53,533 nucleotides of DNA from Anaerolineae bacterium (GCA_947476335.1 CANJQH010000018.1:1-53533); one strand, 5' to 3'; positions 24,094 to 33,617 are shown, counted from the first letter of the stretch. Program-made: numbers and translations. Notes: generated by a model not told the origin, from the sequence alone.

Positions 24094-25512
24094 CTACTGC
24101 GGCGCGTTTTCCTTCAGGATTTCGTTCGCCTTGACGACGGCGGCGTCGAGCGCGGCTTTCGGGTCACCCTGGCCCTTGACGGCCACTTCGACTACGAGGT
24201 CCTGGATGATCTTGCGCACCGGGTCGTAGCCGGCGACGGGCGCTTCCACCGCGCCGTACTTCGCCATGTCGTAGAGCTTGGCGTAGCCGGCGGCGGCATT
24301 GGGGAACGTCTTGCCGAGGTTGGCGTTGACGTCCTTGATGGCGATCGGCGCGGCGCTCTTGCGCACGGCGATGTAGTTCGAGGCCTTGGCCCACGCGGCG
24401 ATGTTCTTTGGCTCGGTAAAGTGCTTCAGGAACAGCCACGAAGCGAGCTCTTGTTCCGGCGTGCCGGCGAAGACCGACCATGATGCGCCGTACAGGTTCA
24501 CCTTCGGCTTGGCTGGGTTAGCCTGCGGAAACATACTCATCGTCCACTCGAACTTCGCCGGCGCTTTGGTAATCGTGCTGGCGTAGTAGGGCAGGCCGGT
24601 GCTCGATGCGGTGACGAACAGCACGTTCTGCGCGGCGAAGCGCGCCTGCTCGCCGTTGCGTTCGGCGCTCGGCAGTTGCACGGCGCAGCCGTTCTTGAAC
24701 AGGCGCTGCAGCATCGCCAGTGCCTCAACCGCGGCAGGGCTGTTGAAGTCGTACGCGCTCGCGTCGGCCTTCATGATCGAGCCGCCGTTGGCGAAGACGA
24801 ACGCAGCGTAATCGGACGCGTCGCCGCGCCAGATGTAGCCGTACTTGCCGTTGGCCGAATCGGTGGCTTTGCAGGCCAGTGCCTCGAAGTCCTTCAGCGT
24901 CGCCGGCGGCGCCTTGGCGCCCAGCTTCTTCAGCCAGTCGAGGTTGCTGTACAGCATCGCGATCGAGCGGCTGGTCGGCCAGCCGAGCACTTCACCCGGG
25001 AACTGCGGGTTCTTGTCGCTTTCGAGGAAGATCGGGTAATAGTCGGCGACCTCAGCCGCCTTGAGGCCGTACTTCTTGCTTTGGATGAACGGCGTCAGGT
25101 CGACCACGGCGTTGGCGGCGCCGCGGTAGAACGAGGCCTGGTTCTGATATGCCTGGGCGATGTTCGGGACTTTGCCGCCCTGCAGGCCGGCGTTGATTTT
25201 GTTGTAAAGATCGTCGTAGCCACCGTCGACGCGTTCGAGCTTGACGTTGATGCCGTAGGGGTTGGTCTTGTTGAAGTCGTTGACGATTTCGAGCACCGCC
25301 GTGATCTGGCCGCCCGAATAGCGATTCAGGAAGGTGATCTCGGTGGGATTGGCCTTGTCGAGGACGATCTTGTCGACGTCGCCGGCAGTCAGTGTCTGTG
25401 CTTGAGCGGGTGTGCGCTGCAGCGCTGCGGCATGTGCCGGGGCGCTGGCGATCGGCGCGGCAAGCATGCCGGCGATGAGTGAGGCGAGGATGAGTTTGTG
25501 GTTCATGTTCAT
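24094..25512 (-). CDS. ABC transporter extracellular sugar-binding protein (family 1)
   Basis: 472 residues. The signal peptide (LILASLIAGMLAAPIASAPAHAAA) is followed by a family 1 binding fold: 'EITFLNRYSGGQITAVLEIVNDFNKTNPYGINVKLERVDGGYDDLYNKINAGLQGGKVPNIAQAYQNQASFY', 'GWPTSRSIAMLYSNLDWLKKLGAKAPPATLKDFEALACKATDSANGKYGYIWRGD' and 'YGASWSVFAGTPEQELASWLFLKHFTEPKNIAAWAKASNYIAVR'. It captures a sugar or glycerol-phosphate-like ligand for the two permeases upstream. It is the last gene of the cluster; family A copy A3 now lies between it and the second permease. Confidence 0.92.
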   Translation of the reverse strand: MNMNHKLILASLIAGMLAAPIASAPAHAAALQRTPAQAQTLTAGDVDKIVLDKANPTEITFLNRYSGGQITAVLEIVNDFNKTNPYGINVKLERVDGGYDDLYNKINAGLQGGKVPNIAQAYQNQASFYRGAANAVVDLTPFIQSKKYGLKAAEVADYYPIFLESDKNPQFPGEVLGWPTSRSIAMLYSNLDWLKKLGAKAPPATLKDFEALACKATDSANGKYGYIWRGDASDYAAFVFANGGSIMKADASAYDFNSPAAVEALAMLQRLFKNGCAVQLPSAERNGEQARFAAQNVLFVTASSTGLPYYASTITKAPAKFEWTMSMFPQANPAKPKVNLYGASWSVFAGTPEQELASWLFLKHFTEPKNIAAWAKASNYIAVRKSAAPIAIKDVNANLGKTFPNAAAGYAKLYDMAKYGAVEAPVAGYDPVRKIIQDLVVEVAVKGQGDPKAALDAAVVKANEILKENAPQ

Positions 25513-25622
25513 TGATCCTTGACTTGCGCGTTCGACGGTGAAAAACGCACAGATGCATAAATTATGCAGTTCGATGTAAAGCCTTTGTTAGCGTCCGAAA
25601 GAGCGGCGAAATCCAAAATCTG

Positions 25623-25734
25623 GCAACTACTCAGGCCTGCCATTTTTCCAACGCGAAACACACTATTTTCTCCCCCTTCGGGGGAGAAAATAGTGTGTTT
25701 CGCGGGAAATACTGATTTGGGCCTGAGTAGTTAC
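25623..25734. mobile_element. Family A element, copy A3
   Basis: Ends GCAACTACTCAGGCC and GGGCCTGAGTAGTTAC with the full hairpin CGCGAAACACACTATTTTCT around TTCG. It directly abuts the TGA stop of the permease gene on the minus strand (25735-25737). No 8-bp flank match is seen, so it may have recombined with another copy. Confidence 0.9.
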
Positions 25735-26613
25735 TCATCCTTTGATGCCGCTTGTGATCACGCCTGCAGTGAAATAGCGCTGCGTGAACAGGAACAGCAC
25801 CACGATTGGCGCCACCACCATGACGGCGATGGCCATGGCCAGCTGCGTCTGTGCGCCGCCGTCGCCCTGCAGGAATCCGACCAGGCCGACGGACACGGTG
25901 CGCATGTTTTCTGACGACGTAATCAGCTGTACCCAGCGGAATTCGTTCCATGTCCAGATGAATTCGAGCAGCGCCAGCGCGGCGATGGCAGGTTTGGCGA
26001 GCGGGACGAGGATGCGGAAAAGGTAGCTCATGTGCCCGGCGCCGTCGATACGTGCGGCGTCGAACAGGTCGCGCGGCACCTGCAGAAAAAACTGGCGGAT
26101 CAGGAAGATGCCGAATGCGCTGGCGAGGAACGGCGCAACCATCGCTGCGAACGTGTCGTACAAGTTCAGGTATGCCTTGTTCATCATCACGGCGCGCGGC
26201 ACGAGCATGAGTTCCTCGGGCGCCATGTATGTGGCAAGCACGAGCAGGAAGAGCAGGCGCTTGGCTGGGAAGTTGAGTTGGGCGAATGCGTAGGCGGCCA
26301 GCACCGACGTCGAGAGTGTGGCGACGACGACGACGATCGACATCGCCAGCGTGTTCAGGAAATGTCGCACGAAGAGTGGCATGCCGGTGTCGGCATCGAC
26401 GCCGATGAGTTGAATCGCCTCGGCGAAGTTGCCGAAATTGGGCCTCGAGTCGCCCAGCGGTGGCCATGGCCAGAAGCGCAGCGAGATGACGTCGCCGTAG
26501 TCTTTGACCGCGGTGAGGATCATCCAGATGAACGGCGCAAGCGACGCGATCGTGACGAGCACGAGCGGCAGGTAGACCCAGCGGGTGGTACGCAGTGCGG
26601 AAGAATGCTGCAT
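25735..26613 (-). CDS. ABC sugar transporter permease (MalG/UgpE-like)
   Basis: 292 residues with six membrane helices. The coupling motif that contacts the ATPase reads 'DLFDAARIDGAGHMSYLFRILVPLAKPAIAALAL', the EAA loop of carbohydrate importers. The N-terminus 'WVYLPLVLVTIASLAPFIWMILTAVKD' and C-terminus 'LFLFTQRYFTAGVITSGIKG' are typical for the second permease of such systems. It starts 7 bp after the first permease gene. No ATPase gene is present; as often in this class, a shared MsiK/MalK-type ATPase encoded elsewhere probably serves. Confidence 0.92.
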   Translation of the reverse strand: MQHSSALRTTRWVYLPLVLVTIASLAPFIWMILTAVKDYGDVISLRFWPWPPLGDSRPNFGNFAEAIQLIGVDADTGMPLFVRHFLNTLAMSIVVVVATLSTSVLAAYAFAQLNFPAKRLLFLLVLATYMAPEELMLVPRAVMMNKAYLNLYDTFAAMVAPFLASAFGIFLIRQFFLQVPRDLFDAARIDGAGHMSYLFRILVPLAKPAIAALALLEFIWTWNEFRWVQLITSSENMRTVSVGLVGFLQGDGGAQTQLAMAIAVMVVAPIVVLFLFTQRYFTAGVITSGIKG

Positions 26614-26620
26614 GGTTTGC

Positions 26621-27577
26621 TTAGCTGTAGTTCACGCGTTCGCCGGCGAGGCGATTTTGCAGAATTGTCACCAGCAGGATGACGAGCGATAGGATCACCG
26701 CGAGCGCGCTCGCGTATCCGGCGCGCTGGAATTCATAGAACTGGCGATATACGAGGATCGCCGCAGTCTGTGTGCCGGCGGTGCCCTGCGTCATCACCCA
26801 GATGTGGTTGAAGGCCTTGAGCGTGCCGATGACCGTGACCGTTACCACGAAATATGTGGTCGGCGAAAGCAGCGGCCAGGTGATGAAGCGAAACATTTGC
26901 GGTCCGGTCGCACCGTCGATGCGCGCAGCTTCGTAGAGTTCGCTCGGAATGTTGCCGAGGCCGGCAAGAAAGAGCGTCATGCTGTAGCCGACGAACACCC
27001 ATGTCGTGTACACCACCACCGATGCCAGCGCCATGCTCGGGCCACCAGCCCATTCGGGGAGCGCCACGCCGAGCGCGCCGGCCGCAAGCGTGAAGATGCC
27101 GCGGTCTTCGAGCAGCCACTGCGACGTCGGCTGGCCGATGCTTTTGAGGATCGCGTTGAATATGCCGATATCCGGGCTGTACAGGCGCGCCCACACTGCG
27201 GCGGTCGCCACCGTCGACGTCACCCATGGCAGGAACAACGCCACGCGAAAAAACGCCTTGCCGCGGATGCGCTGGAAGACCAGCCACGCCAGCACCAGCG
27301 CCAAACCGATCTGCAGCGGCACCGAGAGCAGCGTATAGGAGAGTGTGGTGCGCAGGGCCGGCCATAGTTCGGACTCGAGGCCGAGCGCTTTCACGTAGTT
27401 CGTCAGCCCGATGAATTGTCGCGGGCCGAGCTTCCAATTGTGCAAGCTGATATAGACGCCGAAAATCAGCGGCGCCACAGTGAAGGCGAGGAAGAGCAGG
27501 AGCGCCGGCGCAAGCAGCGTGTAGGCAAGGGCGGCTTCTCGCCGCGCCGTAGGAATAGTTCGGGATCGTCTCTGCAT
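26621..27577 (-). CDS. ABC sugar transporter permease (MalF/UgpA-like)
   Basis: 318 residues from ATG 27577. Six helices, beginning 'LAYTLLAPALLLFLAFTVAPLIFGVYISLHNW', and the EAA loop 'ELYEAARIDGATGPQMFRFITWPLLSPTTYFVVTVTVIG'. 'FVGYSMTLFLAGLGNIPSELY' precedes it, as in MalF-type subunits. It is the first gene of the importer operon (this gene, MalG-like, binding protein). An earlier start at 27649 would add a poorly fitting leader, so 27577 is preferred. Confidence 0.92.
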   Translation of the reverse strand: MQRRSRTIPTARREAALAYTLLAPALLLFLAFTVAPLIFGVYISLHNWKLGPRQFIGLTNYVKALGLESELWPALRTTLSYTLLSVPLQIGLALVLAWLVFQRIRGKAFFRVALFLPWVTSTVATAAVWARLYSPDIGIFNAILKSIGQPTSQWLLEDRGIFTLAAGALGVALPEWAGGPSMALASVVVYTTWVFVGYSMTLFLAGLGNIPSELYEAARIDGATGPQMFRFITWPLLSPTTYFVVTVTVIGTLKAFNHIWVMTQGTAGTQTAAILVYRQFYEFQRAGYASALAVILSLVILLVTILQNRLAGERVNYS

Positions 27578-27714
27578 GGATGGTTCTCGATTCGGCGGGA
27601 GATACGCTACGATGTGAATGTTAAATTCTGTAAAGGAAAAGTTTTTCACGGGGTATTCGCCGTTTGGAGCAAATTTGGGCGGCTTACTTTTCTCACGCCA
27701 AGCCGCGAAAAATG
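27578..27714. other. Promoter region between the importer operon and element A4
   Basis: The stretch holds the start region of the divergent permease operon. 'TTCGCCGTTTGGAGCAAATTT' near 27658 resembles one end of repeat family C (GCCGTTTGGGGCAGATTTT at 32030). No gene is seen. Confidence 0.3.
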
Positions 27715-27826
27715 ATAACTACTCAGGCCAGATATTTTTCCAACGCGAAACACACTATTTTCTCCCCCGAAGGGGGAGAGAATAGTGTGTTTCGCGGAAA
27801 ATACTGATTTGGACCTGAGTAGTTGC
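27715..27826. mobile_element. Family A element, copy A4
   Basis: Ends ATAACTACTCAGGCC and GGACCTGAGTAGTTGC, core hairpin CGCGAAACACACTATTTTCT around GAAG. The terminal bases have drifted and no 8-bp duplication is seen, so this is an older copy. Confidence 0.88.
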
Positions 27827-27895
27827 CAAATCGCACATACCGGGTTTAATTCTTTCTCATCGTCGGTGGTTGGTCGTCGGTCCCAGGAGGTCTGC

Positions 27896-30800
27896 ATGAA
27901 TCGTTTGTCGTTTCTGTCGCTCGTGGCTTGTGCTGGTGTGATTTTGACTGCAGCGTTGCCGGCTCGCGCGGCGCCGGCGGCAGCGCTGCCGATGCCGGAG
28001 AATGTGTCGTGTCAGGGCTGGCAAAAGGACAAGCTGCTGCTCAGCTGGAAGGACGCGGCGCCCGACGAGACCGCCTGGAAAATCGAGCGCAATATCGGCG
28101 GCGCCGGCTGGTTGGAAGTGGCCAGTCTGGCGGCGAATGTCACGCAGTGGCAAGACACGCCGGTGAATCCTGCGGTGAACAATCGCCAGTACCGGGTGCG
28201 GTCGTATCGCTTAGGTGATGCTTCGTATTCGCCGTACAGCGCTGTCTGTAACAACCGACGCGTGCTGGAGGACGGAAATTTCCGCGTTTTTTACGGCCTG
28301 CGCGGGACGGACGACTGTCCGCTGATCGATGGTCAGAATGCGTGCACGGCGAGTGTCGATTTTCCGCAGCGGCAGTTGGATGCCGGCCAGGGTGCGCGCG
28401 CTGCCTTCGCGCGCGTTGGGTTCGGCAATGACGCCGGCGTGCCGTCCGGCGGTCTCGACCGCATTCCGATCAACATCGTCTGGTGCGACGGCGGCGGCTG
28501 CGCCGGCGGCAGTAGTCTTGGCTTGTCTCCTTTTCTGATCGAAACGCCGTTCACTTCTTCGACGCGCATCGGCGATCCGATCGCATGGCTGGTTACTGAG
28601 CACGAGCTGTTTCATTTTCTTCAGTTCTCATACGGCGGTTTGGTCGAGCCGGACGCCCGCTGGGTGATCGAGGGACAGGCACGCTCGTCGCAGGATAAGT
28701 TCTGTCTCGGCGCCGTCCGGGCGTCCGCCGAATGCTTCGACGACATCGACACCGGCTACGCCGGCTACGTCGGCCAGGTGAACGGCTATCTGGCGAACGC
28801 ACACCAGGGTCTGCGCCTGAGCAGTTACAACGGCGCGCTCTACTGGACGTATATGACCGAGAAGTTCGGCAACAATTCGCCGGCTGATCCGGTCGAGGGC
28901 GGCACGGATTTTCTGGTGAAATTCTGGGAAGCGTCGGCCACCGCGCCTGGGCGCAGCGGTATTCAGAATGTTGACGCTGCGCTGTCGGCGAACGGCTATA
29001 CGCACACCTTCCGTACTTCGTACAAAGATTTCGTCATCGCCAACTATGCGAAAAATTTGACGGGTACGGTCGACGCGCGTTACACCTACGAAGATATGGC
29101 GCAGCCCGGCGGCACGTACAACTCGGTCATGCTCAGCGGCAATCGCGCCATCACCACCAGCGGCGGCTTCCTGGCGCTGGGCGAGTCGGTCAACCCATGG
29201 GGCGCGCGCTACTATCAGTTCACCCCCGCTGCCGACGTGCCGGTGCTGCCGATCACCGTGACGCAGGATTCGCTCGGCGCTGCGTTCTACGTCGTGCTCG
29301 GCATTCGCAACGGCGAAATCGTGCGCGAAATCCGGCGTGAGTCGCGCAACCTCGAGCTGACGTTGATCAACGAAAATTTCGACAAGGTCATGGTCATGGT
29401 TGCCGGCCTCGACAGCATCGTGAATTACCGCATCGCGGTGAACGGCGCGCAGCCGACGATGCGCATCGTGCGGCCGACGACGGCGAACAAGGTGCAGGTG
29501 GGCGATCCCGCTGCGCCGGACAAATTCCTCGCCACCATCGACGTCGTCGATGCTGCCGGCGTGCCGCTGCCCGGCCTGGCGCCTGATCAGTTCCACTTCC
29601 GCATCGGCGCGCGCGACGTGTCCGCCGCCGACATCGTCGGCTCCGCGATCGTGCAGGGGCAGGCCTGGTTCGTCATGCGCGCCGTTACGCAGACGGCCGT
29701 GGGAGATTACGACCTGACCGTCGACTACCAGCATGCACTCACCGTCACCGAATCCGGCGCCGTGCAATATCAGCCGCGCACCGCCGTCGACAACGTGCTG
29801 GTGATCGACCGCTCTGGCTCCATGGCGTACGCGGACAAGCTCACTTCGACCAAGCAGGCGGCCAAGCTGTACGTCGACAGTTGGAAGCCGGGTGACCGTA
29901 TCGCTGTGGAGAGCTTCGACAACATCGTCGAGATGCCGATGCAGATGAAGGAGTGGACGACAGATCCGCTGCCGGCGCCGATCGGCTCGCGCGAAGAAGC
30001 GCTGAACGCCATCGACGCGCTGACCGATCGCGGCGCCACTGCGATTGGTGACGCGATCATGGCCGGCTGGGACGAACTCAAGGCGCGCGGCGACGCTGCA
30101 CACGGCTGGTCGCTGGTGCTGCTCAGCGACGGCCTGCACAACGCCGGCACGAAATCGTTCGACGACGCCGTGGCGGCAGTCGCCCGTTCGACTGACAAGA
30201 AGCCGGCCATTTATACGCTTGCTGTCGGCCCGGACGCCGATCGTCTGCGGATGCAGCGGGCGGCCGACGCCACCGGCGGCACGTATCACTATGTCTCGGC
30301 GCCGGCCGACGGTACCGCCGCGCGCGGTGCGGCGACTATGACCGACACGCTGCTGCTGCCGCTGCACCTCGATGAGAAGTACCGCTTCATCGCCACGCAG
30401 GCTGACGACATGCAGCAGTTCTTCGGCTTGAATGGGCCGATCGTCACCAATTCAGCTGTGGAGCAAATCTACATTCCAGTCGATGCCAAGGCTGGAGAGC
30501 TGGTGCTGTCGCTGAGCTGGCTCCCGCAGATGTATTCCTACCAGCTCTACGATCCGTATTCGAACACGGTAGCGCCGACCCTGGAGGTGAGCGGGCGGCA
30601 GGCGGTATGGCGCGTCACCAACCCGGCTTCTGGATTCTGGAGGCTGCAGGTGTACGGCAGTAACCGCAGTAATTTTCGCAGCGTGCTGCCGCCGTACTAT
30701 GTGCAGGGCGCGCTGCGCAGCACACTGGCGCTGCACGCGTTCGTGACCACGCCTCCCGACGAGCGTGCGCCCGGTGCGCCGGTGCACCTCGTGGCGTTTC

Positions 30801-31990
30801 TGAATGATTCCGGCCCGGTCACCGGCGCCATGGTGACGGCGACCGTGCGTCGTCCCGATCCGGATGCCAATGACGTGTCCGTCGTTTTCTATGATGACGG
30901 CGCGCACGGCGACGGCGAGGCGGACGACGGCGTCTATGGCAACGATTTCGTCGACACCGCGCTCAGTGGTTCGTATCAGGTGAAGCTGTATGCCGACGGC
31001 CATACCGCCGCCATCGGCGCGTTCCATCGTGAATCGCTGTTGTCATTCCACTTGGTCGGCGATGGCGACAACGGCGATTCGGACAAGGATGGCCTGCCGG
31101 ATCCGTGGGAGAAGCACTACTACCGCTGCTTGCGCATCGGCCGCGACGATTCCAACGGCGACCCCGACAAGGACGGTTTGCCTAATGCGCGCGAGTATGC
31201 GCTCGGCACCAACCCGTGCGATTCCGACAGCGACGATGACGGTGAATCCGACGGCAGCGATCCGCGCCCGCTCGAGCGCGACGAGGGCCGCACGCAGCCG
31301 CCGTGGACAGTGGCGTGGCCGGGCCGCGGCAAGACGTGGGTGAAGTACACCGTGACCGACCTCAGCCGCGCGCAGATCTATCGGCGTGTGCTGAGTGCGA
31401 CTGTCGAAGCCCGTTTGCGTCCGGCCGTGTTTGCCGCCGACGACGCTGACCCCTACGTGCTCATCGACACGCAGGAGCCGGCGACCGGTGTGTTCACCGA
31501 TACGGCTGACGTGGTGAACGGTTTCAGCTACTGCTATCTTGTGGTGGGCGAAACCGCCGACGGCCAGCGAACCGTGGCGCAGGACGAAACGTGCACGACG
31601 CCGCGCGTCGATCCGTCGCCGCCGCACGGCGGCATTCTGATTGCCGGAGGCGCGGCTGAAGTGCGGGGTGCACAGGTGGCGCTCACGCTGCTCGCATCCG
31701 ACAGCGTGTCGCCGCATACGAGCGAAGACTTCGGCGGCGAGCTGATGACGCCGCCGGCCGACGCTGAGTCCGGCGTGACGGAGATGCGCATTGCGAACGA
31801 TTCGGCCTTCACGGGCGCGGTGTGGGAGCCGTACGAGTCGAGCCGCATGTGGCTGCTCGATGAAACGCAATCGTTGCCGACGGTCTATGTGCAGTACCGC
31901 GACGGCGCCGGCAATGAGTCTGAGGTGTATGTGGCTGCGATTCACATGATGCCTGAGTACGATATGTATATGCCGTTCGTGCAGCGTTAA
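27896..31990 (+). CDS. Secreted multidomain protein: FnIII-like, HExxH metallopeptidase-like, VWA, Ca-binding repeats
   Basis: 1364 residues; AGGAGG lies 6 nt before ATG 27896. Signal peptide (LSLVACAGVILTAALPARA), then an FnIII-like domain (about 36-125, 'LLSWKDAAPDETAWKIERNIGGAGW...YRVRSYRLGDASYSPYSA'). A metallopeptidase-like domain contains HELFH at 236-240 and a downstream 'RWVIEGQA' with Glu259, the spacing of gluzincins such as the MXAN_6640 group. A VWA domain begins near 633 with the MIDAS motif D638-R-S-G-S. A beta-rich part follows, with 'DDGAHGDGEADDGVYGN', then Asp-rich thrombospondin-3-like repeats (about 1054-1125, 'DSDKDGLPDPWE', 'DPDKDGLPNAREYALGTNPCDSDSDDD'), and another FnIII-like part. 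The tail ends YMPFVQR, similar to short C-terminal motifs I recall from exported Chloroflexota proteins. Activity is not proven. Confidence 0.85.
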   Translation: MNRLSFLSLVACAGVILTAALPARAAPAAALPMPENVSCQGWQKDKLLLSWKDAAPDETAWKIERNIGGAGWLEVASLAANVTQWQDTPVNPAVNNRQYRVRSYRLGDASYSPYSAVCNNRRVLEDGNFRVFYGLRGTDDCPLIDGQNACTASVDFPQRQLDAGQGARAAFARVGFGNDAGVPSGGLDRIPINIVWCDGGGCAGGSSLGLSPFLIETPFTSSTRIGDPIAWLVTEHELFHFLQFSYGGLVEPDARWVIEGQARSSQDKFCLGAVRASAECFDDIDTGYAGYVGQVNGYLANAHQGLRLSSYNGALYWTYMTEKFGNNSPADPVEGGTDFLVKFWEASATAPGRSGIQNVDAALSANGYTHTFRTSYKDFVIANYAKNLTGTVDARYTYEDMAQPGGTYNSVMLSGNRAITTSGGFLALGESVNPWGARYYQFTPAADVPVLPITVTQDSLGAAFYVVLGIRNGEIVREIRRESRNLELTLINENFDKVMVMVAGLDSIVNYRIAVNGAQPTMRIVRPTTANKVQVGDPAAPDKFLATIDVVDAAGVPLPGLAPDQFHFRIGARDVSAADIVGSAIVQGQAWFVMRAVTQTAVGDYDLTVDYQHALTVTESGAVQYQPRTAVDNVLVIDRSGSMAYADKLTSTKQAAKLYVDSWKPGDRIAVESFDNIVEMPMQMKEWTTDPLPAPIGSREEALNAIDALTDRGATAIGDAIMAGWDELKARGDAAHGWSLVLLSDGLHNAGTKSFDDAVAAVARSTDKKPAIYTLAVGPDADRLRMQRAADATGGTYHYVSAPADGTAARGAATMTDTLLLPLHLDEKYRFIATQADDMQQFFGLNGPIVTNSAVEQIYIPVDAKAGELVLSLSWLPQMYSYQLYDPYSNTVAPTLEVSGRQAVWRVTNPASGFWRLQVYGSNRSNFRSVLPPYYVQGALRSTLALHAFVTTPPDERAPGAPVHLVAFLNDSGPVTGAMVTATVRRPDPDANDVSVVFYDDGAHGDGEADDGVYGNDFVDTALSGSYQVKLYADGHTAAIGAFHRESLLSFHLVGDGDNGDSDKDGLPDPWEKHYYRCLRIGRDDSNGDPDKDGLPNAREYALGTNPCDSDSDDDGESDGSDPRPLERDEGRTQPPWTVAWPGRGKTWVKYTVTDLSRAQIYRRVLSATVEARLRPAVFAADDADPYVLIDTQEPATGVFTDTADVVNGFSYCYLVVGETADGQRTVAQDETCTTPRVDPSPPHGGILIAGGAAEVRGAQVALTLLASDSVSPHTSEDFGGELMTPPADAESGVTEMRIANDSAFTGAVWEPYESSRMWLLDETQSLPTVYVQYRDGAGNESEVYVAAIHMMPEYDMYMPFVQR

Positions 31991-32015
31991 AGCGGGCGTT
32001 CGTGCAAGGAGTGCA

Positions 32016-32276
32016 TCCGCCGTTTGGGGCAGATTTTCACGAAACGGCGGCGGCTGTCATCTCGACCGAGACCGAGGGTCTGCAGCGTCGTGCTTTCGGC
32101 GCTTTTTCCGCGGAACATGAGCGCCGGAGGCGTGGTCCACCGCGGCAGGCCAGCAGCCAGCCCCGGAGGGGCGATCGCTTCCTCAGCCCGGGGCGGAGCA
32201 CCGAAGGTGCGCAAGCCCCGGGTGACGGCGACGCAATGGTGCGCGGTTCACATCTGCCCCCAACGGGCGGCCCTGG
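32016..32276. repeat. Repeat family C, longer copy
   Basis: Imperfect inverted ends GCCGTTTGGGGCAGAT (about 32030) and ATCTGCCCCCAACGGGC (about 32255) enclose GCGGAACATGAGCGCCGGAG...CCAGCCCCGG. The segment between two AGCCCCGG repeats is absent in the copy at 19083. It fills the gap between the VWA protein and purA; no gene is seen inside. A related end, GCATCCACCGTTGGGGGCGAA, occurs at 49075. Confidence 0.65.
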
Positions 32277-32292
32277 CAACGGCGGCCGCGCG

Positions 32293-32298
32293 TAGAAT
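32293..32298 (+). promoter_or_regulatory. TAGAAT -10 element of purA
   Basis: TAGAAT lies 12 nt before ATG 32311 and no ribosome binding site is visible. Confidence 0.45.
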
Positions 32299-32310
32299 TC
32301 AACCTCGACT

Positions 32311-33597
32311 ATGGGAATCACAGTACTTCTCGGTGCGCAGTGGGGCGATGAAGGCAAGGGCCGCATCGTCGATGCTCTGGCGCAGGACGCCGACATTGTG
32401 GCGCGTTTTAACGGAGGCGACAACGCCGGGCATTCGATCACGATCGGAAGCCAGGTGGTGAAGCTGCACTTGGTTCCGTCTGGAATTTTCCGTGACACGT
32501 GTTTGAACGTGCTCGGCAATGGCGTGGTGTTGAATCCGCGCAACCTGCTGAAAGAGATGGCGGAGATTCGGTCGGCTGGCATCGAAGTGACGCCGCGGCG
32601 ACTGCGCATCAGCCAGTCGGCGCATGTAATTCTGCCGGGGCATATCGCGCTGGATGCGGCGCGTGAGGCGGCTGGCGGCGGCATTGGCACCACGCAGCGC
32701 GGCATTGGCTTCGCGTACATGGACAAGGCCTCGCGCACTGGCATTCGCACCGGCCTGATGGCCGATCCGGAGGCGTTCGGCGATGCGGTGCAGAAGCATA
32801 CTGAGCAGGTGAACAAGACGCTGGCGAACGAATATGGCCGTGGTCCGCTTGATGCGCACGAACTGGCCGTCGAGTATGCCAACGCTGCTCGGCAGCTGGC
32901 TCCGTATCTCGACAACACATTTCACATCATGCAGCGTGCATTGGCCGATGGCAAGCGCATTCTGGCTGAAGGCGCGCAGGCGGCGCTGCTCGACATCGAC
33001 CACGGCACGTACCCGTTTGTGACTTCGTCGAATGCCACCGTCGGTGGTGTGATCACTGGTCTGGCGGTTCCACCGCAGGCAATTACGCGCGTTGTTGGTG
33101 TGGCGAAGGCGTTCGCTACGCGCGTTGGCGGCGGTCCGTTCGTCACCGAACTGCAGGGCGAAATGGCGCTGCGTCTGCGCGGCACCGGCGCCAACCCGTG
33201 GGATGAGTACGGCTCTACCACCGGCCGGCCGCGGCGCGTGGGCTGGTTCGACGCCGTTGCGCTGCGCTACACCGCGCAGCTCAATGGCATGTCGGAAGTG
33301 GCGCTGACCAAGCTGGACATTCTGTCCGGCATTGATGTGCTGAAAATCTGTGTCGGCTACCTTGTCGATGGCACGCAGCTCGATGACTTCCCGCAGGACA
33401 CCGCGGTGCTGGCGCGCTGCACGCCGGTGTATGAGGAAATCCCTGGCTGGCATGAGGATGTCAGCCGTATGCGCACCTTTGCTGAGCTGCCTGAGCGTTT
33501 GCATGCTTACCTGCGGCGCATTGAAACGCTGTGCGGCGTGCGAGTGACCATTGTCAGCGTCGGCCCCGAACGTGAACAGCTGATTCTCTCCTCGTAG
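32311..33597 (+). CDS. purA: Adenylosuccinate synthase
   Basis: 428 residues; joins IMP and aspartate with GTP to form adenylosuccinate, the first step from IMP to AMP. The N-terminal P-loop-like segment 'VLLGAQWGDEGKGRIVDALAQDADIVARFNGGDNAGHSI' and 'KLHLVPSGIF' are diagnostic. Further family blocks are 'RGIGFAYMDKASRTGIR', 'ILAEGAQAALLDIDHGTYPFVTSSNATVGG', 'GGGPFVTEL' and 'TGRPRRVGWFDAVALRY'. The typical 'LLD.D.GTYP' block confirms a full catalytic domain. Length is normal. It is a single gene here; recA follows but has its own SOS promoter. Confidence 0.97.
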   Translation: MGITVLLGAQWGDEGKGRIVDALAQDADIVARFNGGDNAGHSITIGSQVVKLHLVPSGIFRDTCLNVLGNGVVLNPRNLLKEMAEIRSAGIEVTPRRLRISQSAHVILPGHIALDAAREAAGGGIGTTQRGIGFAYMDKASRTGIRTGLMADPEAFGDAVQKHTEQVNKTLANEYGRGPLDAHELAVEYANAARQLAPYLDNTFHIMQRALADGKRILAEGAQAALLDIDHGTYPFVTSSNATVGGVITGLAVPPQAITRVVGVAKAFATRVGGGPFVTELQGEMALRLRGTGANPWDEYGSTTGRPRRVGWFDAVALRYTAQLNGMSEVALTKLDILSGIDVLKICVGYLVDGTQLDDFPQDTAVLARCTPVYEEIPGWHEDVSRMRTFAELPERLHAYLRRIETLCGVRVTIVSVGPEREQLILSS

Positions 33598-33617
33598 TTC
33601 ACTGACCCAACCATGAG

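Noticed and set aside
28628..30367. Frame of 579 codons antisense to the VWA protein
   Set aside because: Codon bias of the sense gene keeps the opposite frame open; the protein is Arg/Val/Asp-rich with no domain.
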